DNA of 64,000 bases from JAJNBA01 sp963842295 (lineage in GTDB: Bacteria; Actinomycetota; UBA4738; HRBIN12). This document shows positions 26,677 to 35,052 of the stretch, in pieces (the stretch's first letter is position 1; every line of letters begins with the position of its first letter). The stretch spans positions 1-64,000 of the forward strand of contig CAWJFY010000006.1 in NCBI GenBank assembly GCA_963842295.1, in the 5' to 3' direction. The position numbers were made by a program, and so were the translations under genes. The notes beneath the pieces were generated by a model. It was not told the origin of the DNA. It worked only from the letters and a program-made list of their open reading frames with translations, and ran no database searches.

Positions 26677-27739
26677 GCACTGGGTCGAGGTCGCCTGGGG
26701 CCTCTTCGCCGCGGCGAACGTCGTGGTCATCGTGATGCTCAGCCACTGGGAGACGATCCCGTTCCACTTCGTCTGGGTGAGCCTCACCCTCGTCTACGGC
26801 ATCCGACACTGGCGCCTCCGCACCACGATGGTCCTCCTCCTCGTCGTGATGGCCGTCACCGCCGCCGCGCTCGCGTGGTCGATCACTCGCGGTCACGAGA
26901 GTCCCGACGAGCTCGCGGAGGTCCCACTCATGGCGGCGATGTTCCTCGCGATGGTGTGGCATGCGGAACGTCGGCAGGCTGCGGTCGAAGAGGTCGGACG
27001 ACTCGCCGACTCCGAGCACCGCCTCCTGTTGGGACAGCGGGAATTCGTTCGCGACGCGTCGCACCAGCTCCGGACGCCGATCACGGTCGCCCGCGGCCAC
27101 GCGGAGCTGATCCGCGATGCGCACCCGGGCGGACAGGTGTCGATGGACGCCGAGGTCATCCTCGACGAGCTCGCACACCTCTCCAAGCTCTCGGAACGAC
27201 TGTTGATCCTCACGACGGCCGGGCACCCCGGCTTCCTCTCGGAAGGCTCCGTGCAGGTGGAGGGGTTCGTCGACGGGTTGGTGCGCCGGTGGGTGCCCAC
27301 CGCTGAGCGCGATTGGCGGGTGCGGATCGATGCGAGAGGGACGATCCGCGCCGATCGCGAGCGGTTGGAGACGGCGCTCGACGGGTTGTTGGAGAACGCG
27401 GTGAAGGCCACCGACGACGACGACAGGATCCGGATCGGGTGCCGGGCAGACGACGAGGTCCTGGTGATCGAGGTATCGGACGAGGGGAGAGGCATCCGCG
27501 CCGACGACCTCCCCAGGATCTTCGATCGTTTCGCGCGGATCGAGACCGATCGCGCCAGGAGCAACGGAGGAACGGGTCTGGGTTTGCCCATCTCGAAGGC
27601 GATCGTGGAGGCGCACGGGGGCTCGATCGCCGTCGAGAGCGAGGAGGGCCGGGGGGCCACCTTCCGGATCAGCCTCGGTGGATTCGAACCTGCCGTGACC
27701 TCTGACGCGTCACGAGATGAGGTTGCGTTGGCCGAGTAG
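26648..27739 (+). CDS. Membrane sensor histidine kinase (partner of the OmpR-type regulator)
   Basis: A 363-residue kinase. Three to four membrane helices lie in the first 105 residues with almost no extracytoplasmic domain, so it may sense within the membrane. HisKA has the phosphoacceptor in EFVRDASHQLRTPITVARGHAEL. HATPase boxes are LLENAVKATDDDD (N), VSDEGRGI (G1) and GGTGLGLPISKAIVEAHGG (G2). It overlaps the regulator gene by 29 bases, so the pair is co-translated. Ligand unknown. Confidence 0.93.
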   Translation: MSDIGSTLRRHWVEVAWGLFAAANVVVIVMLSHWETIPFHFVWVSLTLVYGIRHWRLRTTMVLLLVVMAVTAAALAWSITRGHESPDELAEVPLMAAMFLAMVWHAERRQAAVEEVGRLADSEHRLLLGQREFVRDASHQLRTPITVARGHAELIRDAHPGGQVSMDAEVILDELAHLSKLSERLLILTTAGHPGFLSEGSVQVEGFVDGLVRRWVPTAERDWRVRIDARGTIRADRERLETALDGLLENAVKATDDDDRIRIGCRADDEVLVIEVSDEGRGIRADDLPRIFDRFARIETDRARSNGGTGLGLPISKAIVEAHGGSIAVESEEGRGATFRISLGGFEPAVTSDASRDEVALAE

Positions 27740-27765
27740 TTCCTCTCTCGCCTGAGGTGAGGAAC
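27739..27765 (+). terminator. Bidirectional terminator between convergent genes
   Basis: GTTCCTC (27739-27745) and GAGGAAC (27759-27765) fill the gap between the kinase stop and the BON gene stop exactly. Confidence 0.45.
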
Positions 27766-28536
27766 CTAGCCGTTCCACGCGTCGCCCAGACGCGCGGCAG
27801 TCTGTCCGGACTCGGTGGGACTCTCGGGCAGGTGGATCAGATCCTTCACCTCTTGGACGCCGGGGACCGCGCCCGTGAGGTTCACGATCTCGTCAACCTG
27901 CCGCCGGTCCTTCAGATCGCCACGCAGGAACACGACGCCCTGCACGACGTCGACGACGAGGTTTCCGGTGTCGAGATCCGGCCGTCCGAGCACCTTCGTC
28001 CGAACGAGAGAGGCGATGGCGGCATCGTCCATCGGCCGGTCCTCGCGGATGTCTGTGAGGTACCCCTGCATGCGCTCGGGGGGCATGTCGGCGATGATCC
28101 TCGGACGCTCTTGGCGCGTGTTTGCGACCTCGGCCTTCATGGGCTCTTGGGGCGTGTCTGCGACTTCAGCCTTGGTCGGAACATCGGGCGTGTCTGCGAC
28201 TTCAGCCTTGGTCGGAACCTCGGGGGTTTCTACGACCTCGGCCTTCATGGGCTCTTGGGGCGTGTCTGCGACTTCAGCCTTGGTCGGAACCTCGGGGGTT
28301 TCTTCGACCTCGGCCTTGGTCGGAACTTCAGAGGTGTCAGGGGTGGCTTCCAAGGTCGGCGTTGAGACCATGTTGACGGGGAGCGGCGGCGTCTTCTGAG
28401 GCATCGCCAGGCGCCGGGTCAACCCGGTGATCTGTTCGCGGATACGGCGCCGTCTCGCGGGTCCGGCGACCGGGTCGAACAGATAGGCGGCGGCAGCTCC
28501 CGCCAGACCGGCGATGGCGATCGTCCGGATGCGCAT
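27766..28536 (-). CDS. BON-domain protein with 12-residue tandem repeats
   Basis: A 256-residue protein. ATG 28536 has GGAGG seven bases upstream. A short hydrophobic N-terminus (IRTIAIAGLAGAAAAYLF) anchors it. Basic residues follow, then six perfect-length 12-residue repeats of the type EVPTKAEVADTP (two of them QEPMKAEV), residues about 69-140. The C-terminal 75 residues are a BON domain: MDDAAIASLVRTKVLG, VVDVVQGVVFLRGDL and VPGVQEVKDLIHLP. BON domains bind membranes or phospholipids and occur in osmotic-stress and envelope proteins. The repeat is probably a flexible spacer. Converges with the kinase gene. Confidence 0.85.
   Translation of the reverse strand: MRIRTIAIAGLAGAAAAYLFDPVAGPARRRRIREQITGLTRRLAMPQKTPPLPVNMVSTPTLEATPDTSEVPTKAEVEETPEVPTKAEVADTPQEPMKAEVVETPEVPTKAEVADTPDVPTKAEVADTPQEPMKAEVANTRQERPRIIADMPPERMQGYLTDIREDRPMDDAAIASLVRTKVLGRPDLDTGNLVVDVVQGVVFLRGDLKDRRQVDEIVNLTGAVPGVQEVKDLIHLPESPTESGQTAARLGDAWNG
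28116..28331 (-). repeat. Six in-frame 36-bp tandem repeats
   Basis: Six adjacent 36-bp units (28116, 28152, 28188, 28224, 28260, 28296). Units 1 and 4 share a variant (cttcatgggctcttggg), so the array is also a two-fold 108-bp repeat. Each unit codes one 12-residue repeat of the BON protein. Confidence 0.9.
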
Positions 28537-28688
28537 GATGCCCTCCTCGGGGGTCGGGGGAAGGTAGAAGGCTCCCATCATCTTGGGCTGCTCACGTCGG
28601 ACGCGACAGACCTATGGTCGGCCTACGGAAACGGCTGGATGTCACCCCCCAGCCCCCATGTGACGCTCCGGGATGGGAACATCCTGGG

Positions 28689-29654
28689 ATGGAGTCGATC
28701 GGCAAGGCGGGCGTTGCATCGCTGCTCGCGGTCTTCGCGATAGCGTCCTGCCAAGCGACGGAGGATCCCTCGACTGGACCGCCTCCGAGCGTCGAGTCTC
28801 CGCAGGTTCCCGGTGGCGCGAAGGTCGTCGCTGCCGCCGGCGACGTCGCCTGTGAATCGTCCGACTCCGACTTCGACGGAGAAGACCCGGACCAATGCCA
28901 GGCGAGAGCGACGGCCGATCTGCTGGTCGACGCCGACGTCGTCCTCCCGCTCGGCGACCTCCAATACCCCGACGGCACGCTGGAGTCTTTCGAGAGCTAC
29001 GACGCGACGTGGGGCAAGTTCGCCGACGAGAGCTACCCCGTGCCGGGCAACCACGAGTACCACGTCGCCGGCGCCGAGGGGTACTACGACTACTGGGAGT
29101 CGAAGGACCGGCCGGTCGGTGAGGCGAGGAGCGGTTACTACAGCTGGGACCTCGGTTCCTGGCATCTGATCGCGCTCAATTCCAACTGCGACGACGTTGC
29201 ATGCGACGAAGGTTCGGCGCAGAACGACTTCCTGGAGGAAGACCTCATGAACACGACGAAGGGGTGCGTCCTCGCGTACTGGCATCACCCGTTGTTCAAC
29301 TCGGGGGAGACGCATGGGGACTCCGCGCCTTCGGGCGCCGAGGCGTTCATGGAGGACCTCCACGCGGCAGGCGCGGACATCGTCGTGAACGGCCACGAGC
29401 ACAACTACCAGCGTTACGGGAAACAAGATCCCACCGGCGTGGCGACCGAGGACGGCATCCGCGAGTTCATCTCAGGAGCCGGCGGGAAAAGCCACTACGG
29501 CTTGCTCGAGGAGAAGGACTCCAACTACGAGTTCGGGAACGCGACGGACTTCGGCGTCCTCCGGCTCCACCTCGGGGAGGACTCCTACTCGTGGGAGTTC
29601 GCGGCGGTGTCGGGCGCGTTGCTCGACGCCGGCGGTCCGGTTCCCTGCAACTGA
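28689..29654 (+). CDS. Secreted calcineurin-like metallophosphoesterase (lipoprotein)
   Basis: A 321-residue exported phosphoesterase of the purple acid phosphatase-like group. ATG 28689 starts a lipoprotein signal (GVASLLAVFAIASC; lipobox IASC). The metal-site motifs are in order: AAAGDVAC, LPLGDLQYPDG (GDxxY), VPGNHEYHV (GNHE), LAYWHHPLFNSG and NGHEHNYQRYGKQ (GHxH). The C-terminus ends GGPVPCN. It is closely related to the protein at 33854 (identical GNATDFGVLRL and HEHNYQRY segments). It would hydrolyse phosphate esters outside the membrane. Confidence 0.88.
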   Translation: MESIGKAGVASLLAVFAIASCQATEDPSTGPPPSVESPQVPGGAKVVAAAGDVACESSDSDFDGEDPDQCQARATADLLVDADVVLPLGDLQYPDGTLESFESYDATWGKFADESYPVPGNHEYHVAGAEGYYDYWESKDRPVGEARSGYYSWDLGSWHLIALNSNCDDVACDEGSAQNDFLEEDLMNTTKGCVLAYWHHPLFNSGETHGDSAPSGAEAFMEDLHAAGADIVVNGHEHNYQRYGKQDPTGVATEDGIREFISGAGGKSHYGLLEEKDSNYEFGNATDFGVLRLHLGEDSYSWEFAAVSGALLDAGGPVPCN

Positions 29655-29907
29655 GCGGCGTCACAGCCGTCGTCGCTGGCTTCCGTCGTGGCGTCGGAGC
29701 GAAGACGTACACTCAAGGAGACGCGATCCCCATCCATCGGAGGGGAGAAGCAGGAGACACGGAGATCGCATCCGACGATCCCGTTCCATCGCTGGTCCCA
29801 GCGAAGGTCTTGATATCCCGAGCGAACTCCGCTCTCGATCCCGGCTCACGCTGGCTCCTTACGGTCACGGGTCCGAAACGACCGAACCATCGAAGGAGAA
29901 CTCACAT
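29655..29907 (+). other. Leader / intergenic region
   Basis: 253 bases with no gene. TACACT at 29707-29712 could start a long leader for the downstream ABM gene. A 7-bp inverted repeat TCGCTGG/CCAGCGA (29789-29804) lies within it. No known riboswitch recognised. Confidence 0.3.
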
Positions 29908-30216
29908 ATGGAGCAGCACGTCCGTATCGCAACGTATGAGATCAAAGACGGCACGTTCCAGGACCTCGCCGACATCGCCCGCAAGGGGATGCTGCGCACG
30001 TTCCAGGAGCAGCCCGGCTTCATCCGGTACGGCCTCGCCGACCTCGGCGACAGGAAGTGCGTGTCGCTGAGCCTGTGGGAGACCCACAAGCAGGCCGACG
30101 CGTCGGTCCCGATGGCGGAACGCTGGGTACGCGAGCACGTCGGCAGCAGGGTCGAGCTCAGGTCGACGCAGATCGGGGATCTGGCCTTCTTCGAGGGAGT
30201 GCCTGCGAAGGTCTGA
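29908..30216 (+). CDS. ABM-type (antibiotic biosynthesis monooxygenase-like) small protein
   Basis: A 102-residue dimeric alpha-beta barrel type protein: IATYEIKDGTFQDLADIAR, MLRTFQEQPGFIRYGLADLGDRKCVSLSLWETHKQAD, RVELRSTQIGDLAFF. The pattern of EQPGF...WE in the second strand is typical of ABM/DUF proteins (heme-degrading or quinone-modifying relatives, many without activity). ATG 29908 has GAAGGAGA ten bases upstream. It stands alone and is followed by two strong hairpins. Substrate unknown. Confidence 0.75.
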   Translation: MEQHVRIATYEIKDGTFQDLADIARKGMLRTFQEQPGFIRYGLADLGDRKCVSLSLWETHKQADASVPMAERWVREHVGSRVELRSTQIGDLAFFEGVPAKV

Positions 30217-30228
30217 CGGTCGATTGTT

Positions 30229-30257
30229 CACGGCCGCGCTGCACGAGCGCGGCCGTG
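30229..30257 (+). terminator. Strong hairpin, first of a tandem terminator pair
   Basis: Perfect 12-bp stem CACGGCCGCGCT / AGCGCGGCCGTG around loop gcacg, 12 bases after the ABM stop. GC-rich without a U-tract. Confidence 0.6.
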
Positions 30258-30260
30258 CGG

Positions 30261-30288
30261 GAGGGAGTCCACTTCGGTGGACTCCCTC
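30261..30288 (+). terminator. Second tandem hairpin with UUCG tetraloop
   Basis: Perfect 12-bp stem GAGGGAGTCCAC / GTGGACTCCCTC closed by TTCG, three bases after the first hairpin, followed by ttcc. An exceptionally stable tetraloop hairpin, likely terminator or RNA 3'-end stabiliser. Confidence 0.65.
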
Positions 30289-30527
30289 TTCCATTCGGAA
30301 GTGAGGGCACCGAGTCGATCCTGAAGGATGGGATCCGCCCGCTCGAGCCGTCTTCGCTCCAGAAGTTCCCCCGATCAGACGGCGAACCGCTCAGGGTCCC
30401 GGTGCGAGACATCACGTCGGCGCACGATACGGCGACCGGCGAGCAGCCCCGATCGGAGCACGACGTCGAAGGTATCGGCACGACGAGATAGCGCGCGGGA
30501 TCGCTCCGGCGCAGGCAAGGCACCATC

Positions 30528-30533
30528 TAGGAT
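30528..30533 (+). promoter_or_regulatory. -10 box of leaderless promoter
   Basis: TAGGAT, six bases before GTG 30540. Confidence 0.5.
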
Positions 30534-30539
30534 GCGCTC

Positions 30540-33500
30540 GTGAAGCTGTGCCCGTCCTGCGGCGAGGAAAACGCCGATAAGGCTCGCTTCTGCCAGAACT
30601 GTGCGACTCGGCTCGGCGAAGCTGACGGCGTCGCCGCCGATGTCCGCAGGGTCGTCACGGTCGTCTTCGCCGACGTCACGGGGTCCACGTCCCTGGGGGA
30701 GCGGCTGGATCCGGAGGCCCTTCGCCGCGTGATGAGCCGCTACTTCGACGAGATGTCGGCGGTGATCGAACGCCACGGAGGCACGGTCGAGAAGTTCATC
30801 GGCGATGCCGTGATGGCCGTCTTCGGGATCCCGCGGCTGCACGAGGACGACGCGGTCCGCGCGGTCCGCGCCGCTGCCGGGATGCGGGAGGCGCTGGGTT
30901 CGCTCAACCTGGAGCTCGAACGCGAACACGGCGTCGGGGTCGCCGCTCGGATCGGTGTCAACACCGGGGAAGTGGTGGCCGGTGACCCGTCGGCCGGGCA
31001 ACGTTTGGTTACGGGGGACGCGGTGAACGTCGCCGCCCGTCTGGAGCAAGCCGCCTCGCCCGGCGAGATCTTCCTCGGCGAGACGACCCATCGGCTGGTG
31101 AAGGACGCGGTCGAGGTGGAGCCGGTCGCCGCGCTCGACCTCAAGGGCAAGGAAGAGCCAGTGCCCGCCTACCGTCTGGTCACCGTCCTCTCGGACGTCG
31201 CAGGACACGAACGTCACCTCGACTCGTCGATGGTGGGCCGCGGCAAAGAGCTCGAGATGCTCGAGCGAGCCCTCGAGCGCGCGATCACGGAGCGCACGTC
31301 GCACCTGTTCACGCTCCTCGGGGCCGCCGGCGTGGGGAAATCCAGGCTCGTCGGCGAGTTCCTGGACGGGTCGGTCGGCACGGCCACGGTCCTTCGCGGT
31401 CGATGTCTTTCCTACGGCGAGGGCATCACGTTCTTCCCGCTCGCCGAGCTGATCCACCAGGCGGCCGACATCCTCGAGGGCGAGCCGCCGGCGGCCGCGC
31501 GAGCGAAGCTCGATCTCCTGCTGGCCGAGCTCCCCGACGGCGAGCGCATCTCCGCGCTCGTGGGTGGACTGTTCGGGTGGGGCCCGCCGGGCGCGACCGA
31601 GGACGCCTTCTGGGCCGTCCGGAAGATCCTCGAGCACCTCGCCCGGGAGCAGCCGGTCGTCGTGGTCTTCGACGACATCCATTGGGCCGAACCCACGTTC
31701 CTAGACCTGATCGAGCATCTCGCGGATTGGACGCGCGATGCAGCGGTGCTCGTCGTCTGTCTCGCCCGCCCCGAGCTCCTCGACATCCGGTCGGGTTGGG
31801 GGGGTGGCAAGATGAACGCGAGCTCGATCCTGCTGGAGTCTCTTCCGAGCGACGAGGCCTCACTCCTCGTCGACAACCTCCTCGGGCGGGCCGACATCCC
31901 GCAGACCGCGCGCGAACGGATCCTCGAAACCGCGGAGGGGAACCCCCTGTTCGTCGAGGAGATGCTCGCCATGCTGATCGATGACGGGCTCCTTCGATTC
32001 GAAGAAGGTGCATGGCGCTCCGTCGAGGACCTCGCGAACGTGACCGTGCCACCCACGATCCACCTCCTTCTGGCAGCGCGCTTGGACCGGCTCGATGCGG
32101 AGGAGCGGGCCGTGATCGAACGAGGCGCCGTCGAGGGCAAGGTCTTCCACACCGGCGCCGTCACGACGCTCAGCCAGGACTCGGCGAGGCCGAACGTGCG
32201 GTCCCGTCTGCTCGCGCTCGCTCGCAAGGAGCTGATCCGGCCGGACCGGGCCGAGTTCGCTGGGGAGGACGCGTTCCGGTTCCGCCACCTGCTCATCCGA
32301 GACGCGGCGTATCAGGCGATGCCGAAAGAGCACCGTGCCGATCTGCACGAGCGGTTCGCCGAATGGCTCGATGGCGTCGCCGGAGAACGCATCGCGGAAT
32401 ACGAGGAGATCCTCGGCCACCACCTCGAGCAGGCGTACCGCTACCGCGCCGAGCTGGGCACGGTGGACGAGAGGACGAAGTCGCTCGCCGATCGGGCGGC
32501 GGAGCACCTGCACGCGTCCGCCGTACGGGCCGACGAGCGCGGGGATGTGAACGCGGCGAAGGCACTCCTCGATCGGAGCGTCGAACTGTCGGAAGGCACT
32601 ATGCAGCTCAGGTCGCTCGTCCAGTTGTCGGAGCTCTGCCAGGAGTTGCAGGATTTCCCGGTAGCGCTCGACACCGCGACCCGATCGATCGCGATCGCGG
32701 AGGCGATCGGGGATCGTGCCTCGGCGCTTCGGGCAGAGCTCGTGCGGATCATGGCCCGGTCGTCGATCGAGCCCGATCGGACCATGGAGGTCTCGTTCGC
32801 AGAGGCCACGGCGATCCTCGAGGAAGCAGGACGTCTCGCCGACCTGGAGCTTCGCGACCAAGCGATCCTCTTGCTCGCGCTCCTCGCCTTCTTCCAGGGA
32901 AGGACGAATGAGACCGTGACGATCCTCGACGAGCTGATGGATCGCGCACCGGCGATGTCCAGGCGGGTGCGGCAGGAGATCGCCGCGCAACTCGGCATCT
33001 GTGCGTACTTCGGTTCGATCCCGCTCGACGATGCGTTCGTCCTGCTCGACCGGGCCCACGTCCTGCAGGGCGACAGTCCCAGCGGAGAAGGCCAGGATCT
33101 CCGGATCAGGACGGGGCTGCTCGGGATGGCCGGACGCTTCGAGGAGGCGCACGTGGCGATGGATCGATCGGTCGCCCTCTTCGAGGAGCTGGGCAGGCCG
33201 AATGCGATCGTCTTCTCGAACCAGGCGACCGGTGAGACGCTTCGGCTCGAGGGAAGGCTGGGCGAGGCGGAGGAGATCTTCCGACAGATGCACGCGGCGT
33301 ACGAGGCGATCGGTGAAGCAGGCTTCAACTCGACGATCTGCGGTCTGCTAGCGCAGACGCTGTGCGACCAAGGGCGCTTTGAGGAGGCCAACACGTTCGC
33401 CGAGAGAAGTCGGACGCTCACGGCGGAGGACGATTTCGCGTCGCAGGGGCTCTGGCGGATGGCGAGGGCGCGCGTGCTCGCAGCATCAGGTGCGTTCGAG

Positions 33501-33737
33501 GAGGCACTCCGGCTCGCAGACGAAGCGGTCGAGATCATGGAAGGCACCGATTACCTCGTCTACCAGGCCGACGGCCACGAAGTCAGGGGCCAGGTCCTCT
33601 TGGCGGCAGCCCGCGGCGACGACGCGCGCGAGGCGTACGAGGAGGCGCTCGATCGCTACGAGCGGAAAGGTAACGTCGTCGCCGCAGCCCGCGTCCGTGC
33701 TCGGCTCGACGACCTCGGGAGCGACGGCGCCGTCTGA
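30540..33737 (+). CDS. Zinc-ribbon / class III adenylate cyclase / AAA-TPR signalling protein
   Basis: A 1065-residue multidomain protein. An N-terminal zinc ribbon uses C4, C7, C18 and C21 (CPSCG...CQNC). A cyclase domain (about 37-220) has VVTVVFADVTGSTSLGERL and EKFIGDAVMAVFGIPRLHEDDA with both metal Asp, and GDAVNVAARLEQAASPGEIF. A STAND-type ATPase follows (about 230-600) with Walker A GAAGVGKSR and Walker B VVVVFDDIHWAEPT. The remaining 450 residues are TPR-like helical repeats. This architecture is common in actinobacteria; the ATPase/TPR part is thought to gate the cyclase. It lies between two paralogous metallophosphatases but has its own leaderless promoter. Confidence 0.93.
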   Translation: MKLCPSCGEENADKARFCQNCATRLGEADGVAADVRRVVTVVFADVTGSTSLGERLDPEALRRVMSRYFDEMSAVIERHGGTVEKFIGDAVMAVFGIPRLHEDDAVRAVRAAAGMREALGSLNLELEREHGVGVAARIGVNTGEVVAGDPSAGQRLVTGDAVNVAARLEQAASPGEIFLGETTHRLVKDAVEVEPVAALDLKGKEEPVPAYRLVTVLSDVAGHERHLDSSMVGRGKELEMLERALERAITERTSHLFTLLGAAGVGKSRLVGEFLDGSVGTATVLRGRCLSYGEGITFFPLAELIHQAADILEGEPPAAARAKLDLLLAELPDGERISALVGGLFGWGPPGATEDAFWAVRKILEHLAREQPVVVVFDDIHWAEPTFLDLIEHLADWTRDAAVLVVCLARPELLDIRSGWGGGKMNASSILLESLPSDEASLLVDNLLGRADIPQTARERILETAEGNPLFVEEMLAMLIDDGLLRFEEGAWRSVEDLANVTVPPTIHLLLAARLDRLDAEERAVIERGAVEGKVFHTGAVTTLSQDSARPNVRSRLLALARKELIRPDRAEFAGEDAFRFRHLLIRDAAYQAMPKEHRADLHERFAEWLDGVAGERIAEYEEILGHHLEQAYRYRAELGTVDERTKSLADRAAEHLHASAVRADERGDVNAAKALLDRSVELSEGTMQLRSLVQLSELCQELQDFPVALDTATRSIAIAEAIGDRASALRAELVRIMARSSIEPDRTMEVSFAEATAILEEAGRLADLELRDQAILLLALLAFFQGRTNETVTILDELMDRAPAMSRRVRQEIAAQLGICAYFGSIPLDDAFVLLDRAHVLQGDSPSGEGQDLRIRTGLLGMAGRFEEAHVAMDRSVALFEELGRPNAIVFSNQATGETLRLEGRLGEAEEIFRQMHAAYEAIGEAGFNSTICGLLAQTLCDQGRFEEANTFAERSRTLTAEDDFASQGLWRMARARVLAASGAFEEALRLADEAVEIMEGTDYLVYQADGHEVRGQVLLAAARGDDAREAYEEALDRYERKGNVVAAARVRARLDDLGSDGAV

Positions 33738-33853
33738 GCTCCTCCCTGCTAACAGGCTGGATCGAAGACGATTCGCGATTTCCCGTGGGGCATGTCCGAC
33801 GGAGTAGGGTTGTCCTCCCGCCCTCGACGCCGAACGAAGGAAGGCCTGGCTGA

Positions 33854-34885
33854 GTGAAGGCATTGGGCACTATCACTGCAGCGCTCCTCGTCGCGGCGAT
33901 GCTGACCATCGCCACCCTCCCCTCTCAGGCCTCGGTACCCGCCTGCTCCGACACCCTCGACAACGACTCGGACGGCCTGATCGACCATCCTGCCGATCCG
34001 GGGTGTACCGACCACGTGGACACCGACGAGACCGATCCCGTCCCCGGTGCGGTGATCGCCACGGCGGGGGACATCGTCTGCGATCCGATGTCGTCCGCGT
34101 TCGACGGATCGCAGCCAGCCGTCTGCCAGCACCGGGCGACGGCCGATCTGCTGGCCGGGGCGGACGCGGTCCTCGCGCTGGGCGATCTCCAGTACCCGGG
34201 CGGCGCACTGGAGCACTTCATGGTTGGCTACGACCCGTCGTGGGGCCAGCATGCGTCCGTGACGTACCCGGCGGTCGGCAACCACGAGTATCACGTCCCA
34301 AGCGCGCAGGGGTACTTCGACTACTGGGCATCGAAGGGCCGGCCCACCGGCGGCGCGGGCGCGGGCTACTACGTCGTGGACCAAGGGTCGTGGCGGCTCA
34401 TCGCGATGAACTCGAACTGCTCCCCGGTCCCATGCATCGAGGGCACGGCACAGAACGACTTCCTTGAGCTGGCCCTCACACCCCCAACGCCGTCATGCAT
34501 CCTCGCCTATTGGCACCATCCCTATTTCAACTCGGGCGCGGTCCACGGGCAGAGGACGCCGGCGGGAGTCAGGGCCTTCTGGGATGACCTCTACGCGGCC
34601 GGAGCGGACGTCGTGTTGAACGGACACGAGCACAACTACCAGCGCTATGCGAAGCAGGATCCGTCCGGACAGGCGGCTCCGAATGGGATCCGCGAGTTCG
34701 TCGTCGGCACCGGGGGCACGAGCCACTACGGTCTCCTCGACGTGAAGGACGCCAACTACGAGTTCGGGAACGCGACGGACTTCGGCGTGCTGAGGCTCAC
34801 CCTCGGCGAGAGCTCGTATTCCTGGGAGTTCGTGGGCTTGAACGGCGCGGTGCTCGACAGCGGGGGACCGGTCCCCTGCAACTGA
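33854..34885 (+). CDS. Secreted calcineurin-like metallophosphoesterase with Ca-binding-type loop
   Basis: A 343-residue paralog of the protein at 28689. GTG 33854 has GAAGGAAGG upstream. A Sec signal peptide (LGTITAALLVAAMLTIATLPSQASVPA) replaces the lipobox. It is followed by a Cys-bounded acidic loop DTLDNDSDGLIDHPADPGC, a repeated calcium-binding-type motif of secreted bacterial proteins. The phosphoesterase motifs follow: ATAGDIVC, LALGDLQYPGG, VGNHEYHV, LAYWHHPYFNSG and NGHEHNYQRYAKQ, and the end GGPVPCN is identical to the paralog. It probably acts on phosphate esters outside the cell. Confidence 0.88.
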   Translation: MKALGTITAALLVAAMLTIATLPSQASVPACSDTLDNDSDGLIDHPADPGCTDHVDTDETDPVPGAVIATAGDIVCDPMSSAFDGSQPAVCQHRATADLLAGADAVLALGDLQYPGGALEHFMVGYDPSWGQHASVTYPAVGNHEYHVPSAQGYFDYWASKGRPTGGAGAGYYVVDQGSWRLIAMNSNCSPVPCIEGTAQNDFLELALTPPTPSCILAYWHHPYFNSGAVHGQRTPAGVRAFWDDLYAAGADVVLNGHEHNYQRYAKQDPSGQAAPNGIREFVVGTGGTSHYGLLDVKDANYEFGNATDFGVLRLTLGESSYSWEFVGLNGAVLDSGGPVPCN

Positions 34886-34931
34886 GGAGATGGGCCTTCG
34901 GCGTGCCGGGCTTGCGCGGCTCCTTCTCAGG

Positions 34932-35052
34932 TACACTTGATCCCTACGCGTCCATGCGAGCACGCATGCACGCCCGCGTGGTGAAGGCCGCCTTCCCTCC
35001 CTTCTTCTCGGAGCAGTCGATCGTCCCCACACACTCCTGAGAGGAAGTTGTC
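34932..35052 (+). promoter_or_regulatory. Promoter and long 5' leader of the DEAD-box helicase gene
   Basis: TACACT at 34932-34937 is a good -10 and would give a leader of about 110 bases. It holds a hairpin (CATGCG agca CGCATG, 34953-34968) and a pyrimidine-rich stretch. Long leaders are known for cold-inducible DEAD-box helicase mRNAs in other bacteria; regulation here is inferred. Confidence 0.4.

Larger units (their letters stand above)
30217..30539 (+). other. Intergenic region with tandem hairpins
   Basis: 323 bases without a recognisable gene. The left part holds the two hairpins annotated separately. The rest (30290-30527) shows no motif on either strand. The -10 of the next gene is at 30528-30533. 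Confidence 0.4.

Noticed and set aside
28116..28331. 36-bp repeats as a CRISPR array
   Set aside because: Units are directly adjacent without spacers, are in frame and code a protein repeat; no cas genes.
30375..33293. Long minus-strand frames opposite the cyclase-ATPase gene
   Set aside because: Shadows of the 1065-residue plus-strand gene; composition typical of antisense in high-GC DNA.
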